Source: Methylobacter sp.
Lineage (GTDB): Bacteria > Pseudomonadota > Gammaproteobacteria > Methylococcales > Methylomonadaceae
Assembly (NCBI GenBank): GCA_004299305.1
Contig: SCPZ01000061.1
Location: 1-54,522 of the forward strand
Length of the DNA stretch: 54,522 nucleotides
Direction of reading: 5' to 3'
The notes under the pieces were generated by a model. The model saw nothing but the letters and a program-made list of their open reading frames with translations. It was not told where the DNA came from and made no database searches. Position numbers and translations under genes: made by a program. This document shows positions 25,501 to 34,411 of this stretch, one piece after another; within the stretch, counting starts at the first letter, position 1, and every line of letters begins with the position of its first letter.

Positions 25501-28500
25501 CAGCCGCTACGCATGTCAGGCTCCATTTCCGACATTACAGAACATAAGAAAAACGAAGTCGTCTTGTTATTGCAGGCTCGCCGCGCCGAGGCCATGCTTA
25601 GGTTGCCTAAGTTTGCCGAGCCTTGGGATGAGGAACGATTCATGCAGCTGGGTCAGGAATTGGCAGAGGATCTCACTGGCAGTCAAATCGCTTTCATCCA
25701 CTTCGTTAACGAAGACCAAGAGACCATTGAATTAGTGACGTGGTCGCGCCGCACGATTGAACACTATTGCCACGCAGCTTACGAGAAGCATTATCCCGTT
25801 GGCCAGGCGGGCATCTGGGCGGATGCTTTGCGGCAACGTAAACCCGTGGTCATCAACGATTATTCTAGTTGCCCGCACATACACGGCTTACCGGAAGGAC
25901 ACAGCAAATTAACGCGCTTCATCACGGTGCCGGTCATTGAGAATGACAAAGTGGTCATGTTGGCAGCCGTGGGTGAGAAAAACTCGGATTACAGTGATCT
26001 GGACGTAGAAACCGTGCAGCTTATTGCCAATGAAATCTGGCGTATTGTGCAACGCCGGCGTTCGCAGATAAACGCAGGCCGTTTTAGTCGGGTACTTGAG
26101 CATTCGCTCAATGAAATCTATCTTTTCGATAGTCAGACCTTTAAATTCATTGATGTCAATTTAGGCGCACGACTCAATCTGGGCTATACGCTGGAAGAAC
26201 TACAACAAATGAGCTGTCCAGAGATCAAATCCGAATTTACTCTCGACACCTTCCCGGCATTGGTCGCTCCTTTGTACTCTGGAGCAGTGAAGCAAATTCA
26301 GTTCGAGGCTACGCATACCCGCAAAGATGGCACCACCTACCCCGTCGAGGTTCGCCTCGAACTGACCGACGATAATCCTCAGCTATTCGTTGCCTTCGCC
26401 CTGGACATCACTGAGCGTAAACAGGCGGAGAATATCATTCGAGAAAGCGAGGCGTTGTATCGAGCGGTATCCCAATCGGTCAACGAAGCCATAGTTATTA
26501 CCGACAGTTGGGGGAATGTAGTCAAATGGAATCGTGGCGCAGAGAACATGTTCGGTTACACGGAAGCGGAAATCAGCGGTCAACCGTTGAGCATCCTGAT
26601 ACCGCCTGAGTTACGCGCTACACATCTTGCTGGCTTGAGTAGACTACGCGCAGGAGGTGAATCGCACGTTATCGGAAAAACTGTTGAATTTACGGGGCTG
26701 CGCAAGAACCAAAGCGAGTTTCCGCTGGCAATATCACTGGCTCAGTGGGATTTGGACAAGCGTTGTTTTTATACGGGCGTGATCCGCGATATTAGCGAAC
26801 GCAAGCAAGCCGAGCATGAATTGGAACAGCATCGGCAACATTTGGAAGAGTTGGTGGCTCAGCGCACCAGCGAGTTGATGGTTGCCAAGAACCAAGCTGA
26901 AGCCGCTTCGAGATATGCTCGCAGTCTAATTGAGGCGAGTTTGGATCCATTGGTCACTATCAGCCCTGACGGTAAAATCACTTATGCCAATACCGCCACG
27001 GAACGGGTAACGGGGGTGAGCAGAGAGTACCTGATTGGCAGTGATTTTGCGGATTATTTCACGCAGCCCGAGCAAGCGCGAGCGGGTTATCAACAGATGT
27101 TTTCCCAAGGTTTTGTGACCGATTATCCGTTGGCTATAAAAGATGTACATGGCAGGATCACCGACGTACTTTATAACGCCAGTCTGTATCATGACGATGA
27201 GGGCAACATACTGGGCATATTCGCCGCTGCCCGCGATGTCACGGAGCGTAAAAAGGCAGAAGAAGCCGCCTATGCCGCCAGTCGAGCCAAGTCCGCATTT
27301 TTGGCGAATATGAGTCACGAAATTCGTACGCCGATGAATGCCATTGTCGGTCTGACCCATCTGCTGCGCCGTTCTGGAGTAACACCGACGCAGACCCCAT
27401 GGCTGAATGAGATTGACAACGCCGGACAACATCTGCTGAGCGTCATCAACGATATTCTCGATCTTTCAAAGATTGAGGCGGGACGATTTGAACTTGAACT
27501 GATAGGCTTTAGCGTCGATACTGTTCTCGATAATGTCCTATCGCTGGTGACTCGGCGAGCGCAGGACAAAGGTCTGACCATTAGCTGCGAGCCGAGTCCG
27601 GTTTCCTTTTGGCTGTGTGGCGATCCCACGCGGCTACGGCAGGCGCTGCTCAATTACGTCGGTAACGCGATTAAATTTACCGAGCGCGGTTCTATTATTT
27701 TGCGCTCCCGCTTGATAGAGGAAACGGACGAGGGTGTTCTGATGCGCTTTGAGGTCGAAGATACAGGCATCGGCATTCCTGTTGAGAATCAGGCCAATTT
27801 GTTTCAGTCTTTCATGCAGACGGATGTTTCAACTACCCGTAAATACGGCGGTACCGGGTTAGGTCTAGCGATTACCCGGCATTTGGCGCAAATGATGGGG
27901 GGAGATGCCGGATTCGATAGCGAAGCGAACAAAGGCAGTACCTTTTGGTTCACTGCCCGCCTTCGATATGGGCGCAGAAACCCAAAACCAGCTGCCGTAC
28001 CGCGCAGTATCGAGGAATCTCTCGCTGCACTGCGCCATTACGTGGGCACTCGGATATTGCTGGTCGACGATGTCGCGATTAACCGCGAACTCACCGAGCG
28101 ACTGCTTGACGATAGCGGTTTGATAATCGATATGGCCGAAGATGGCCGCGAAGCGGTAGACAAAGTTAGCGCTACGGCTTACGCGCTAATTTTGATGGAC
28201 GTGCATATGCCGGTTATGGATGGCCTGGATGCTACCCGAGCCATCCATCTGCTGCCTGGACAGGAAGCAACTCCCATTGTGGCCCTGACCGCGAGCGCTT
28301 TCGTCGAGGATAAGCAGACTTGTCTGGAAGCGGGAATGGTTGACGTGATTACCAAGCCAATGGAGCCTAACGACCTCTATGCGATGTTGTTGAAGTGGCT
28401 ACCGGCGCCCGATGCAACAGTGCTGGACAACGGGGCCGCAGCGCAAGCCCTGGCTATCGACTCAAGCGTACCCGTCAGTTTTTCGGGTATCGACATCGAG

Positions 28501-29067
28501 CGTGGTCTGGGTCTTTGGCGGGAAGTCCTGATTTATCAAAAGTTCTTGCGCATGTTTGCCGTCGATTTTGCAGACAGCGCACACGCCATAATGCAAGCGC
28601 TGACGGATAACAATAATGAGGCTGCGATAGCATTGGCGCATAAGCTAAAGGGAGTGGCGGCTAATTTGGCGCTCACCTCTGTAGCGCGGTATGCCACCGA
28701 CATTGAGGTGAATCTAAAGAGGGGGCTTGCAATTGATGAAGCGTTGCCTAAGTTACAACAGGCATTGGATACGGTGCTGATTTCAATCGCCCGTTATGCC
28801 CCGGATGAGGAAATTGCGAGCGATCAGGACGTTTGCGTCGATTCGGAACTAGTGACAAAGCTAGCGCCGCTATTTCTTGCGTTGTTAGAGGCGCTCGATA
28901 CCGATAATCCGAATAATGCCGAACCGATATTAAATGAATTGAGCACACTCTTGTCGGGCAAGCTTTTACAACGGGTAAGCACAGCGCTGGACGGTTTTGA
29001 TTTCAGGGGGGCAGAAACCGCTACTCGCGATCTTGCCAAGGCTTTGAACATTTCTGTGGATACCTAA
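22534..29067 (+). CDS. Giant membrane-bound hybrid sensor histidine kinase (multi-PAS/GAF, REC, Hpt)
   Basis: 2177 residues. Residues 1-225 hold about seven hydrophobic segments (MASE-like); another membrane pair near 237-260 and 410-430 encloses an external sensor region. Then come PAS (about 450-570), GAF (585-745), PAS (752-870), PAS (885-1010), a second GAF (1022-1180), PAS (1185-1300), PAS (1305-1430), a coiled coil and a PAS (1462-1585). The transmitter has HisKA with His1595 in NMSHEIRTPMN, an ATPase with DTGIGIP and GGTGLGLAI, a receiver with Asp1889 (LILMDVHMPVMDG) and an Hpt domain with His2036 (LAHKLKGVAANL). All phosphorelay residues are present. The response-regulator gene follows after 3 bp, so they very likely form one pathway. 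Ligands unknown. Confidence 0.95.
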   Translation: MFTSFFLQRLDLIFFFYGLAFLILAAICAVLRRINFEELPWLWLGFFGLTHGLNEWLDMLALSIGDTVTFKWIRLAILALSFLFLFEFGRRSLIKITGKGSESYWIYPILISVCAAFWGNLTDLNAMVRYAFGLSGGLCAAWALLYLRSGRVHRYSTAASMFGYALATGLIVPKASFFPATLLNQELFLTGTGGIPIQLIRGIFALLIATLIWAYYYRRYQKIDFGGDDLSTLPDFKFGYMIILIALIIVGGDFLTSFFGNLARHEIRNEVEMQVKTAATVINTDQVMALSGTSKDPDQPGYHALSQKIEAMQLSIPGLRDLHLLLLSHSRKIVYAVTTSPGAQGTEFAHPPVELYEVFAHGRALTLDAYYDANRTVISSFVPLLDQYTQKPLAVLAAELNADEWQHLIKIYRLDGIVLIFPVILLIILFFTFQQRILASTKLNEILNRQREQEKYLSLIQASQDAFLIIDHQGRVRDVNDAMCQLSGYQREQLMAMTIRELDCVMSDEQIAQQTDSIIAGNRCRFDSQWQTHDGRILTIDVSAKYLNDQEGGKIISFVRDITDRQDHETEIKHLNWLYAVQSHIHKCIVEVKSREELFDQVCQLLIQYGHAYLAQIGWLDKQNLGVELVAQCTKERGSLDDSICAIENGLEGCDPIARAILEGRSILFKNRTNNPDLLSWHEALNQHKLKTVAAFPIRQQEDVCGALAVYSQDISYFGDKEIALLEEVAQAISFGLDYLDSESQRKQAEIALQQSEIKFRTVYDSTCDAVMMLDMNGFFDCNEAALAMFGCPTREVFCASHPADLSPPEQVCGTNSMVLANQYIATAMEKGNLRFEWTHKRLDTGIEFPAEVLLNAMILEGKKVLHASVHEISERKQVEQALRESQTRYERAVNGANDGIWEWIPATGEDYLSPRWKQLLGYEDHELPNVRATFFDNIHPEDQALVSETIRAHLENHQPFGVELRLRCKNGEYRWFYSRGQAEWDEHGQPLRMSGSISDITEHKKNEVVLLLQARRAEAMLRLPKFAEPWDEERFMQLGQELAEDLTGSQIAFIHFVNEDQETIELVTWSRRTIEHYCHAAYEKHYPVGQAGIWADALRQRKPVVINDYSSCPHIHGLPEGHSKLTRFITVPVIENDKVVMLAAVGEKNSDYSDLDVETVQLIANEIWRIVQRRRSQINAGRFSRVLEHSLNEIYLFDSQTFKFIDVNLGARLNLGYTLEELQQMSCPEIKSEFTLDTFPALVAPLYSGAVKQIQFEATHTRKDGTTYPVEVRLELTDDNPQLFVAFALDITERKQAENIIRESEALYRAVSQSVNEAIVITDSWGNVVKWNRGAENMFGYTEAEISGQPLSILIPPELRATHLAGLSRLRAGGESHVIGKTVEFTGLRKNQSEFPLAISLAQWDLDKRCFYTGVIRDISERKQAEHELEQHRQHLEELVAQRTSELMVAKNQAEAASRYARSLIEASLDPLVTISPDGKITYANTATERVTGVSREYLIGSDFADYFTQPEQARAGYQQMFSQGFVTDYPLAIKDVHGRITDVLYNASLYHDDEGNILGIFAAARDVTERKKAEEAAYAASRAKSAFLANMSHEIRTPMNAIVGLTHLLRRSGVTPTQTPWLNEIDNAGQHLLSVINDILDLSKIEAGRFELELIGFSVDTVLDNVLSLVTRRAQDKGLTISCEPSPVSFWLCGDPTRLRQALLNYVGNAIKFTERGSIILRSRLIEETDEGVLMRFEVEDTGIGIPVENQANLFQSFMQTDVSTTRKYGGTGLGLAITRHLAQMMGGDAGFDSEANKGSTFWFTARLRYGRRNPKPAAVPRSIEESLAALRHYVGTRILLVDDVAINRELTERLLDDSGLIIDMAEDGREAVDKVSATAYALILMDVHMPVMDGLDATRAIHLLPGQEATPIVALTASAFVEDKQTCLEAGMVDVITKPMEPNDLYAMLLKWLPAPDATVLDNGAAAQALAIDSSVPVSFSGIDIERGLGLWREVLIYQKFLRMFAVDFADSAHAIMQALTDNNNEAAIALAHKLKGVAANLALTSVARYATDIEVNLKRGLAIDEALPKLQQALDTVLISIARYAPDEEIASDQDVCVDSELVTKLAPLFLALLEALDTDNPNNAEPILNELSTLLSGKLLQRVSTALDGFDFRGAETATRDLAKALNISVDT

Positions 29068-29070
29068 ACC

Positions 29071-30090
29071 ATGAGCAGACCTATTTTAATTGTTGATGAC
29101 GAGCCTACCAATTTAGCGACATTGCGGCAGATTCTGTCGCCGGAATACTCGTTGGTATTTGCCCGTAACGGTAGCGAAGCACTGGCGGCGGTAGCCAAAC
29201 ACCATCCCGCGCTCATCTTGCTGGATGTGATGATGCCGGATATGGACGGCTACGCGGTTTGTCGCACACTCAAAGCCGATCCTAAAACTGAAAACATCCC
29301 CGTCATCTTCGTGACGGGGCTGGCGGATGTCGGCGACGAAACCGCCGGTTTTGCGGTGGGCGCTGTCGATTACATTATCAAACCTGTGTCGTCGCCTATC
29401 GTAAAAGCTAGAGTGCATACCCATCTCTCGCTGGTAAGCGCGAAGCAACTGGAGCAAAGCTACCATGAGGCCATCTATATGCTGGGTGTAGCTAGTGAAT
29501 TCAGGGATACCGACACGGGTATCCATATCTGGCGAATGGCGGCCTATTGCAAAGCTTTAGCCATTGCCTGCGATTGGAAAGAAGCGGCTAGTAATAAACT
29601 TGAACTGGCGGCGATGATGCACGATATTGGTAAAATTGGTATTCCCGATTCGATTTTACTCAAACCTGGTAAGCTTAACGCAGCAGAATGGGAGATCATC
29701 CGTTCTCACACCACAGTAGGTCATGACATTCTTTCCAAGGGTTCCGCAGAAATCATTCTGATGGCAGCCGTCGTTGCCCTCTATCATCATGAAAGGTGGG
29801 ACGGACATGGTTATCCTTGCGGACTGGCCGGTGAAGCTATTCCTGAGGCAGCGCGTATCGTATCTGTTGCTGATGTCTTTGATGCCCTCAGTATGAACCG
29901 TCCCTACAAGGAAGCTTGGCCATTAGAGCGCGTAATGGAAACCATGACCAAAGGTGCAGGCACACAATTTGATCCACGCATTATTGAAGCACTCATTGGC
30001 ATCCTTCCTGATATTCTCGAAATCCAGGCTCACTGGGATGAGATAAATGTCGCAACTGGTTCTGTCGCAAAGTCTATCAGTCTGGGCTAG
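29071..30090 (+). CDS. Response regulator with HD-GYP phosphodiesterase output
   Basis: 339 residues: an N-terminal receiver (ILIVDDEPTN, phosphoacceptor Asp52 in LILLDVMMPDMDG, Lys in DYIIKPVSSPIV) and a C-terminal HD-GYP domain with the metal pair MMHDIGKIGIPD (His184, Asp185), the HTTVGHDIL motif and HHERWDGHGYP carrying the GYP signature, then RIVSVADVFDALSMNRPYK. HD-GYP enzymes hydrolyse cyclic di-GMP. All motif residues are present, so it should be active. It follows the giant kinase after 3 bp and is its probable phosphorelay target. Confidence 0.96.
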   Translation: MSRPILIVDDEPTNLATLRQILSPEYSLVFARNGSEALAAVAKHHPALILLDVMMPDMDGYAVCRTLKADPKTENIPVIFVTGLADVGDETAGFAVGAVDYIIKPVSSPIVKARVHTHLSLVSAKQLEQSYHEAIYMLGVASEFRDTDTGIHIWRMAAYCKALAIACDWKEAASNKLELAAMMHDIGKIGIPDSILLKPGKLNAAEWEIIRSHTTVGHDILSKGSAEIILMAAVVALYHHERWDGHGYPCGLAGEAIPEAARIVSVADVFDALSMNRPYKEAWPLERVMETMTKGAGTQFDPRIIEALIGILPDILEIQAHWDEINVATGSVAKSISLG

Positions 30091-30397
30091 AATTCAGGTA
30101 ACTCGCAAAAAATGGCTACCAACTAAGACGGGGCAAGTTGCTAGGCTTAACCGTTCGCCCTTGTCGAAGCCTGTCATGAGCTTGCCGAATGGGGTAGACG
30201 GTTAAGCCGATCATGGTTCGACAAGGCCTTTAGTCCTGAGCGTAGCCGAAGGGTCGCCACGAACGGCTTAACCTCAGGCTGTCCCGGTTTAGTTGGTAGC
30301 CCAAAAAATATCCGCCACTAATTTTCTTTAGACTGACACTTACTCGACAATAGCGGCAATCTATTCTAAATAGGTAAAGTCTTCTTTGAAAATCGCC
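30091..30397. repeat. Intergenic region with a nested palindromic element (about 30115-30299)
   Basis: This 307-bp spacer carries outer inverted repeats CTACCAACTAAGACGGG (about 30115) and CCCGGTTTAGTTGGTAG (ends about 30299). Within them a second pair, GGCTTAACCGTTCG (about 30144) and CGAACGGCTTAACC (about 30260), and a third, CTTGTCGAAGCC/GGTTCGACAAGG, are nested. It is MITE/REP-like and shares its outer end with elements at 44506, 51314 and 54342. No gene seen. Confidence 0.7.
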
Positions 30398-32071
30398 TTA
30401 ACGCCCGACAACAGCCCGCCCTTCACCGCGACGATCACTGGCGGCAGTTAATTGATGCGTAGTTTTATTCCACTGCACAGCCTGCATATCGCCATAGTTA
30501 TAACGCGCTTCTTTCAGCTGATGTCCCATCGCGGCAAGGCCTGTGAGCTGCTCGGCTGTTATTGCGCCTTTTTCATATTCAATTACATCGGGCATAAATT
30601 GATGATGGAAACGCGGCACTTGCACCCATGAGTCCGGTTCATTGCCTTGGGCAAAATCCAGTGCGGCTAACAGCACCATGGATATGATACGGCTGCCGCC
30701 GGGCGTTCCCAACACTGCAACGTGACTGCCGTCATCGAGAAAAGTAGGAGTCATGCTGGACAACATGCGTTTACCCGGCGCGATAGCATTAGCAATGCCG
30801 CCTACCAATCCGTAGCCGTTCATCGCCCCCGGCAGGCCGACAAAATCGTCCATTTGATCATTCAGCAACACGCCGGTTCCAGGCGCTACCAGACCCGCAC
30901 CAAAAGGAAAATTAATGCTTAGCGTTGCGGCAACCCGATTACCGCTTTCATCAATAATAGAAAAATGGGTGGTATTAATGCCTTCGGGTTGAGGCTGAAT
31001 TTCACCCGATAACATCTCACTGGGCAAGGCCTTGTCGGAGCGCAGACTGCTGCGCAATCCAGCCGCATAATCATCGTTCAACAAGCGCTTAACCGGTATA
31101 TCGATAAAATCCGAGTCGCCCAAATATAAGGCCCGATCATGATAAGCTCGGCGCATCGCCTCGACTATCAGGTGTTTCCGGGTCAGCTCATCAAGCTGTT
31201 TTAAATCATAGCCGGACAGAATGTTCAAGGCTTCAATCAGCACAATACCGCCCGATGATGACGGTGCGGAGCTGGTAATTTTTATGCCGCGATAACTGCC
31301 CTTGACCGGCTCCCGCTCGACAACCTGATAGAATGCAAGATCCTTCTTTGTCCAGATGCCGCCGGCCTTGTTGACGCCCGTTACCAGTTTATCGGCTATC
31401 TCGCCGCGATAGAATCCGTCCCGGCCTGCCTTGGCCAGTTGCTTTAAAGTATGGGCCAAATCCGCTTGCCTGAGTATCGAATAGGCTTCGGGGATATTGC
31501 CGTCAGACAGAAATATCTGTGCGGTCTGTGGGTGTTTTTTTATCACCTCGAGCCTGAACTGAAGCAGCTTCCGGTATCTTTCGCTGATTGCAAAACCGCT
31601 CTCTGCCGCCCTGATTGCAGGTTGCAGGCTTTTTGCCAGCGGCAAACGCCCGTATTTTTCCGACAAATGCACCAGAGCCGCAGGCATACCGGGAATAGCG
31701 GCCGCTAACGCACCATCAAGCGATAGACGGGGGATCGGCTTGCCTGCCTTATCCAGGTACATAGCTTGATGTGCCGCTAACGGCGCCTTCTCGCGCCCAT
31801 CTATCATCGTTTCAAAACCATCCTGCTCCCTATGCAGCAACCAGTAACCGCCTCCCCCCAGACCTGACCCGGAGGGCTCTACAACCGCCAATGTTGCGCT
31901 GACGGCCACGGCCGCATCGAAAACATTACCGCCTTTAGCCAAAATTTCAAAACCGGCTGCTGTCGCCAATGGATGCGCGCTGGCAATTGCGGCCTTAGAC
32001 CCATCCGCATAAGCAGGTGCGATACCGAAAACAACGCTTAATAGGAGTGCAGCACAGTATTTCTTTAACAT
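30398..32071 (-). CDS. ggt: Gamma-glutamyltransferase (glutathione hydrolase)
   Basis: A 557-residue periplasmic N-terminal-nucleophile enzyme that cleaves the gamma-glutamyl bond of glutathione. It has a signal peptide (YCAALLLSVVFGIAPAYA), the early motif ASAHPLATAAGFEILAKGGNVFDAAVA, the autoprocessing site NTTHFSIID in which Thr367 should become the N-terminal nucleophile of the small subunit, and LNDQMDDF and GKRMLSSMTPT of the small subunit with GGSRIISMVL. Slightly shorter than E. coli Ggt but complete. It is monocistronic, with a terminator for the next gene between it and dsbC. Confidence 0.95.
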   Translation of the reverse strand: MLKKYCAALLLSVVFGIAPAYADGSKAAIASAHPLATAAGFEILAKGGNVFDAAVAVSATLAVVEPSGSGLGGGGYWLLHREQDGFETMIDGREKAPLAAHQAMYLDKAGKPIPRLSLDGALAAAIPGMPAALVHLSEKYGRLPLAKSLQPAIRAAESGFAISERYRKLLQFRLEVIKKHPQTAQIFLSDGNIPEAYSILRQADLAHTLKQLAKAGRDGFYRGEIADKLVTGVNKAGGIWTKKDLAFYQVVEREPVKGSYRGIKITSSAPSSSGGIVLIEALNILSGYDLKQLDELTRKHLIVEAMRRAYHDRALYLGDSDFIDIPVKRLLNDDYAAGLRSSLRSDKALPSEMLSGEIQPQPEGINTTHFSIIDESGNRVAATLSINFPFGAGLVAPGTGVLLNDQMDDFVGLPGAMNGYGLVGGIANAIAPGKRMLSSMTPTFLDDGSHVAVLGTPGGSRIISMVLLAALDFAQGNEPDSWVQVPRFHHQFMPDVIEYEKGAITAEQLTGLAAMGHQLKEARYNYGDMQAVQWNKTTHQLTAASDRRGEGRAVVGR

Positions 32072-32177
32072 TTTTTCTCTGAGGAAGTTTGGGAGGAGCT
32101 GTACAAGGTGGACGCCGCCCTAGTTTTGCTGATCATTTCAAACTATGCCGCTGAACTGTTGCTATCGCTTAAAAAAC

Positions 32178-32202
32178 TAAGGGCAGAAATAATCTGCCCT
32201 TA
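32178..32202 (-). terminator. Rho-independent terminator of dsbC
   Basis: A perfect 10-bp stem TAAGGGCAGA/TCTGCCCTTA with a 5-nt loop (32188-32192), followed on the minus strand by TTAGTTTTTT. It lies 62 bp downstream of the dsbC stop and is oriented for it. Confidence 0.85.
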
Positions 32203-32264
32203 TGCGGTACTTGGTTTTCTGCTGGAGGCCAGGCTTTGCCTGACCTATAAACGAAACCGGCAAT

Positions 32265-32987
32265 TTATTTTGGAGCTTTCTCGGTTTCCAACGCTTCGGT
32301 CAATTGTTTTGCAGGCAGGTAACCGGGAAAGATATTACCTTTTTCGGTAACAATCATCGGCGTTCCTTTTACTTCAAAATCCTCAGCCAATTGCATATGT
32401 TCGTCAACCGGATTGGCACAGGTTTTTGCAGGAGGAGTATCGCCTTTTTTCGCCGCTGTTAAAGCCGCTTTACGATCATCGGCACACCAGACCGACACGG
32501 CTTTGTGATACGAATCGGAACCTTTACCGGCTCTGGGGAAAAATAAGTATTGGATAGTAATGCCTTCCGCCATGTATTGATCGATTTCCGAATGCAATTT
32601 ACGGCAATAACCGCAGTCAATATCGGTAAACACAGTCACCGTATATTTGCTTATTTTGGGTTTGAACACGATCATTTTATCTACGCCGAGCTTCTCGATG
32701 GCCTGTTTACGAGCGCCGCTCAACTTTTCTTCGGTTAAATCGGTACGTGCGGCAACATCAATCAAGTGCCCTTGAACTAAATACTTACCATCCTCGGAAA
32801 CATAAAATATATTGCCGCCGACGGTAACCTCATAAAGGCTTTTTATTTCAGAGGGCTTAACAGACTCCACTGATACCGATGGCATGGATTTAGTCAGCGC
32901 TTGCCTGATAGCATTCTCATCGGCATGAGCTACGGACAAAGTCAGGCCGACGAGTGGTAACGTGGCAATCTTAATAAGCTTTTTCAT
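32265..32987 (-). CDS. dsbC: Thiol:disulfide isomerase DsbC
   Basis: A 240-residue periplasmic disulfide isomerase. It has a signal peptide (IKIATLPLVGLTLSVAHA), an N-terminal dimerisation domain (SMPSVSVESVKPSEIKSLYEV, YVSEDGKYLVQG) and a thioredoxin domain with the active site DIDCGYCRKLH (CGYC) and the cis-Pro motif VKGTPMIVTEKGNIFPGYLP. A second cysteine pair (CADD and TCANP) matches the structural disulfide of the family. It lies where bamA normally follows rseP in related genomes, but has its own terminator and a 59-bp spacer from rseP. Confidence 0.95.
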   Translation of the reverse strand: MKKLIKIATLPLVGLTLSVAHADENAIRQALTKSMPSVSVESVKPSEIKSLYEVTVGGNIFYVSEDGKYLVQGHLIDVAARTDLTEEKLSGARKQAIEKLGVDKMIVFKPKISKYTVTVFTDIDCGYCRKLHSEIDQYMAEGITIQYLFFPRAGKGSDSYHKAVSVWCADDRKAALTAAKKGDTPPAKTCANPVDEHMQLAEDFEVKGTPMIVTEKGNIFPGYLPAKQLTEALETEKAPK

Positions 32988-33046
32988 AATGTTCCTGTGT
33001 GTGTTATAGAGTGTAGGCCAACCTACCTTGAACCTTGAACCTCATT

Positions 33047-34411
33047 TCATTGAAATAAACGTTCAACATCCAAAAACATAGCCAACGCCATCAATGATAC
33101 GAGTAATGCAATGCCGATTTGTTGAAAAAAGATTTGTACCTTTTCAGAAACAGGACTGCCTTTAACAGCTTCTACGGCAAAAAATAGTAAATGCCCGCCA
33201 TCCAATACCGGTATCGGCAATAAATTTAATACACCTAAACTAACGCTGACCAAGGCCATATATTTCAAAAATGGAGCCAAACCCATTGTAGCGGACTGTC
33301 CCGCATACTGGGCAATGCTGATAGGTCCGCTCAGGTTTTCTACGGAAGCTTTACCGATCAGCATCTTAGAAATCATTTTTAAGCTGGTAACGGAATAATA
33401 ATAGGTGGTTTCCAGTGCAACCGGTATCGCTGCCAGCGGCGACAACGAATATTCAGCGCTGACCGATTTCATCAACTCTTCGGGTATATAAACGGATGCG
33501 CCAACTTTACCTTCGCTCTTATCACCTACAAGCACACTTTTCGGTGTAATGCTTACAGGCACTCGTACGCCGTCGCGTTCAATCACCAGTTTTATTGCAA
33601 CGCCGCCATGATTTTTTACATAAGCCACCCATTGCATCCAATCGCTTATAGCTAAGTCGTCAACACTGACAATCAGGTCGCCTTGCTGCAAACCGGACGC
33701 GAAAGCCGCGCTATCGGGCAGCACTTGCCCTATGATAGGCTGCAATTTCGGTGACCAGGGTTTAAAGCCTAAGCGTTGATACAATACATCGGGATTTTCA
33801 CTGTCCTTATCAGTAAGATTGAGTGTCTTAACAGCTTGCTGATCGGCAAAGTTTTTTACCGTTACCTTTATGTTCTGCTCGCCATCCAAGGCCGAAGATA
33901 CTAAGACGCTCATGGCCTCAGTCCAGGTTGGCGTTACCTTGTCGTTAACGGAAAGTATCTGGTCGCCTTCAACAAAACCTGCGGCGGCGGCTAAGGTGCC
34001 CTGCTCTACCGCACCGAGTATCGGTTTTATGCCGGTCTCACCAATAACCAGCACACTCCAGAATAACGCTACGGCGAGTACCAGATTAAACAGGGGGCCT
34101 GCGGCTACTATGGCCGTCCTGGCCAATACGGATTGACGGTTAAAGGCATACGGCAAATCCGCTTCCTTAACTTCACCTTCCCGCTCGTCGACCATCTTGA
34201 CATAGCCGCCCAACGGAATTGCCGATATTACATACTCTGTCGTATCTGGATTTTTCTGGTACGCCCATAAAATCTTGCCAAAACCAAGCGAAAACCGGAG
34301 TACTTTTACCCCGGCTTTACGGGCGACCCAAAAATGCCCGAATTCATGAATTGAAACCAGGACGCTTATCGCGACTATGAAATAAAACAGTGTATGCAAC
34401 AAATCCATCAA
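33047..34411 (-). CDS. rseP: Site-2 regulated intramembrane protease RseP
   Basis: A 454-residue inner-membrane zinc protease that makes the second cut in anti-sigma-E factor RseA. The zinc motif [15 protein letters not shown] (His22, Glu23, His26) lies in the first membrane segment, two PDZ domains follow ([29 protein letters not shown]), and the second catalytic motif [16 protein letters not shown] precedes the last membrane helices. It overlaps the ispC stop by 4 bp. It is the last gene of the conserved rpsB-to-rseP block. Confidence 0.97.
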   Translation of the reverse strand: MMDLLHTLFYFIVAISVLVSIHEFGHFWVARKAGVKVLRFSLGFGKILWAYQKNPDTTEYVISAIPLGGYVKMVDEREGEVKEADLPYAFNRQSVLARTAIVAAGPLFNLVLAVALFWSVLVIGETGIKPILGAVEQGTLAAAAGFVEGDQILSVNDKVTPTWTEAMSVLVSSALDGEQNIKVTVKNFADQQAVKTLNLTDKDSENPDVLYQRLGFKPWSPKLQPIIGQVLPDSAAFASGLQQGDLIVSVDDLAISDWMQWVAYVKNHGGVAIKLVIERDGVRVPVSITPKSVLVGDKSEGKVGASVYIPEELMKSVSAEYSLSPLAAIPVALETTYYYSVTSLKMISKMLIGKASVENLSGPISIAQYAGQSATMGLAPFLKYMALVSVSLGVLNLLPIPVLDGGHLLFFAVEAVKGSPVSEKVQIFFQQIGIALLVSLMALAMFLDVERLFQ

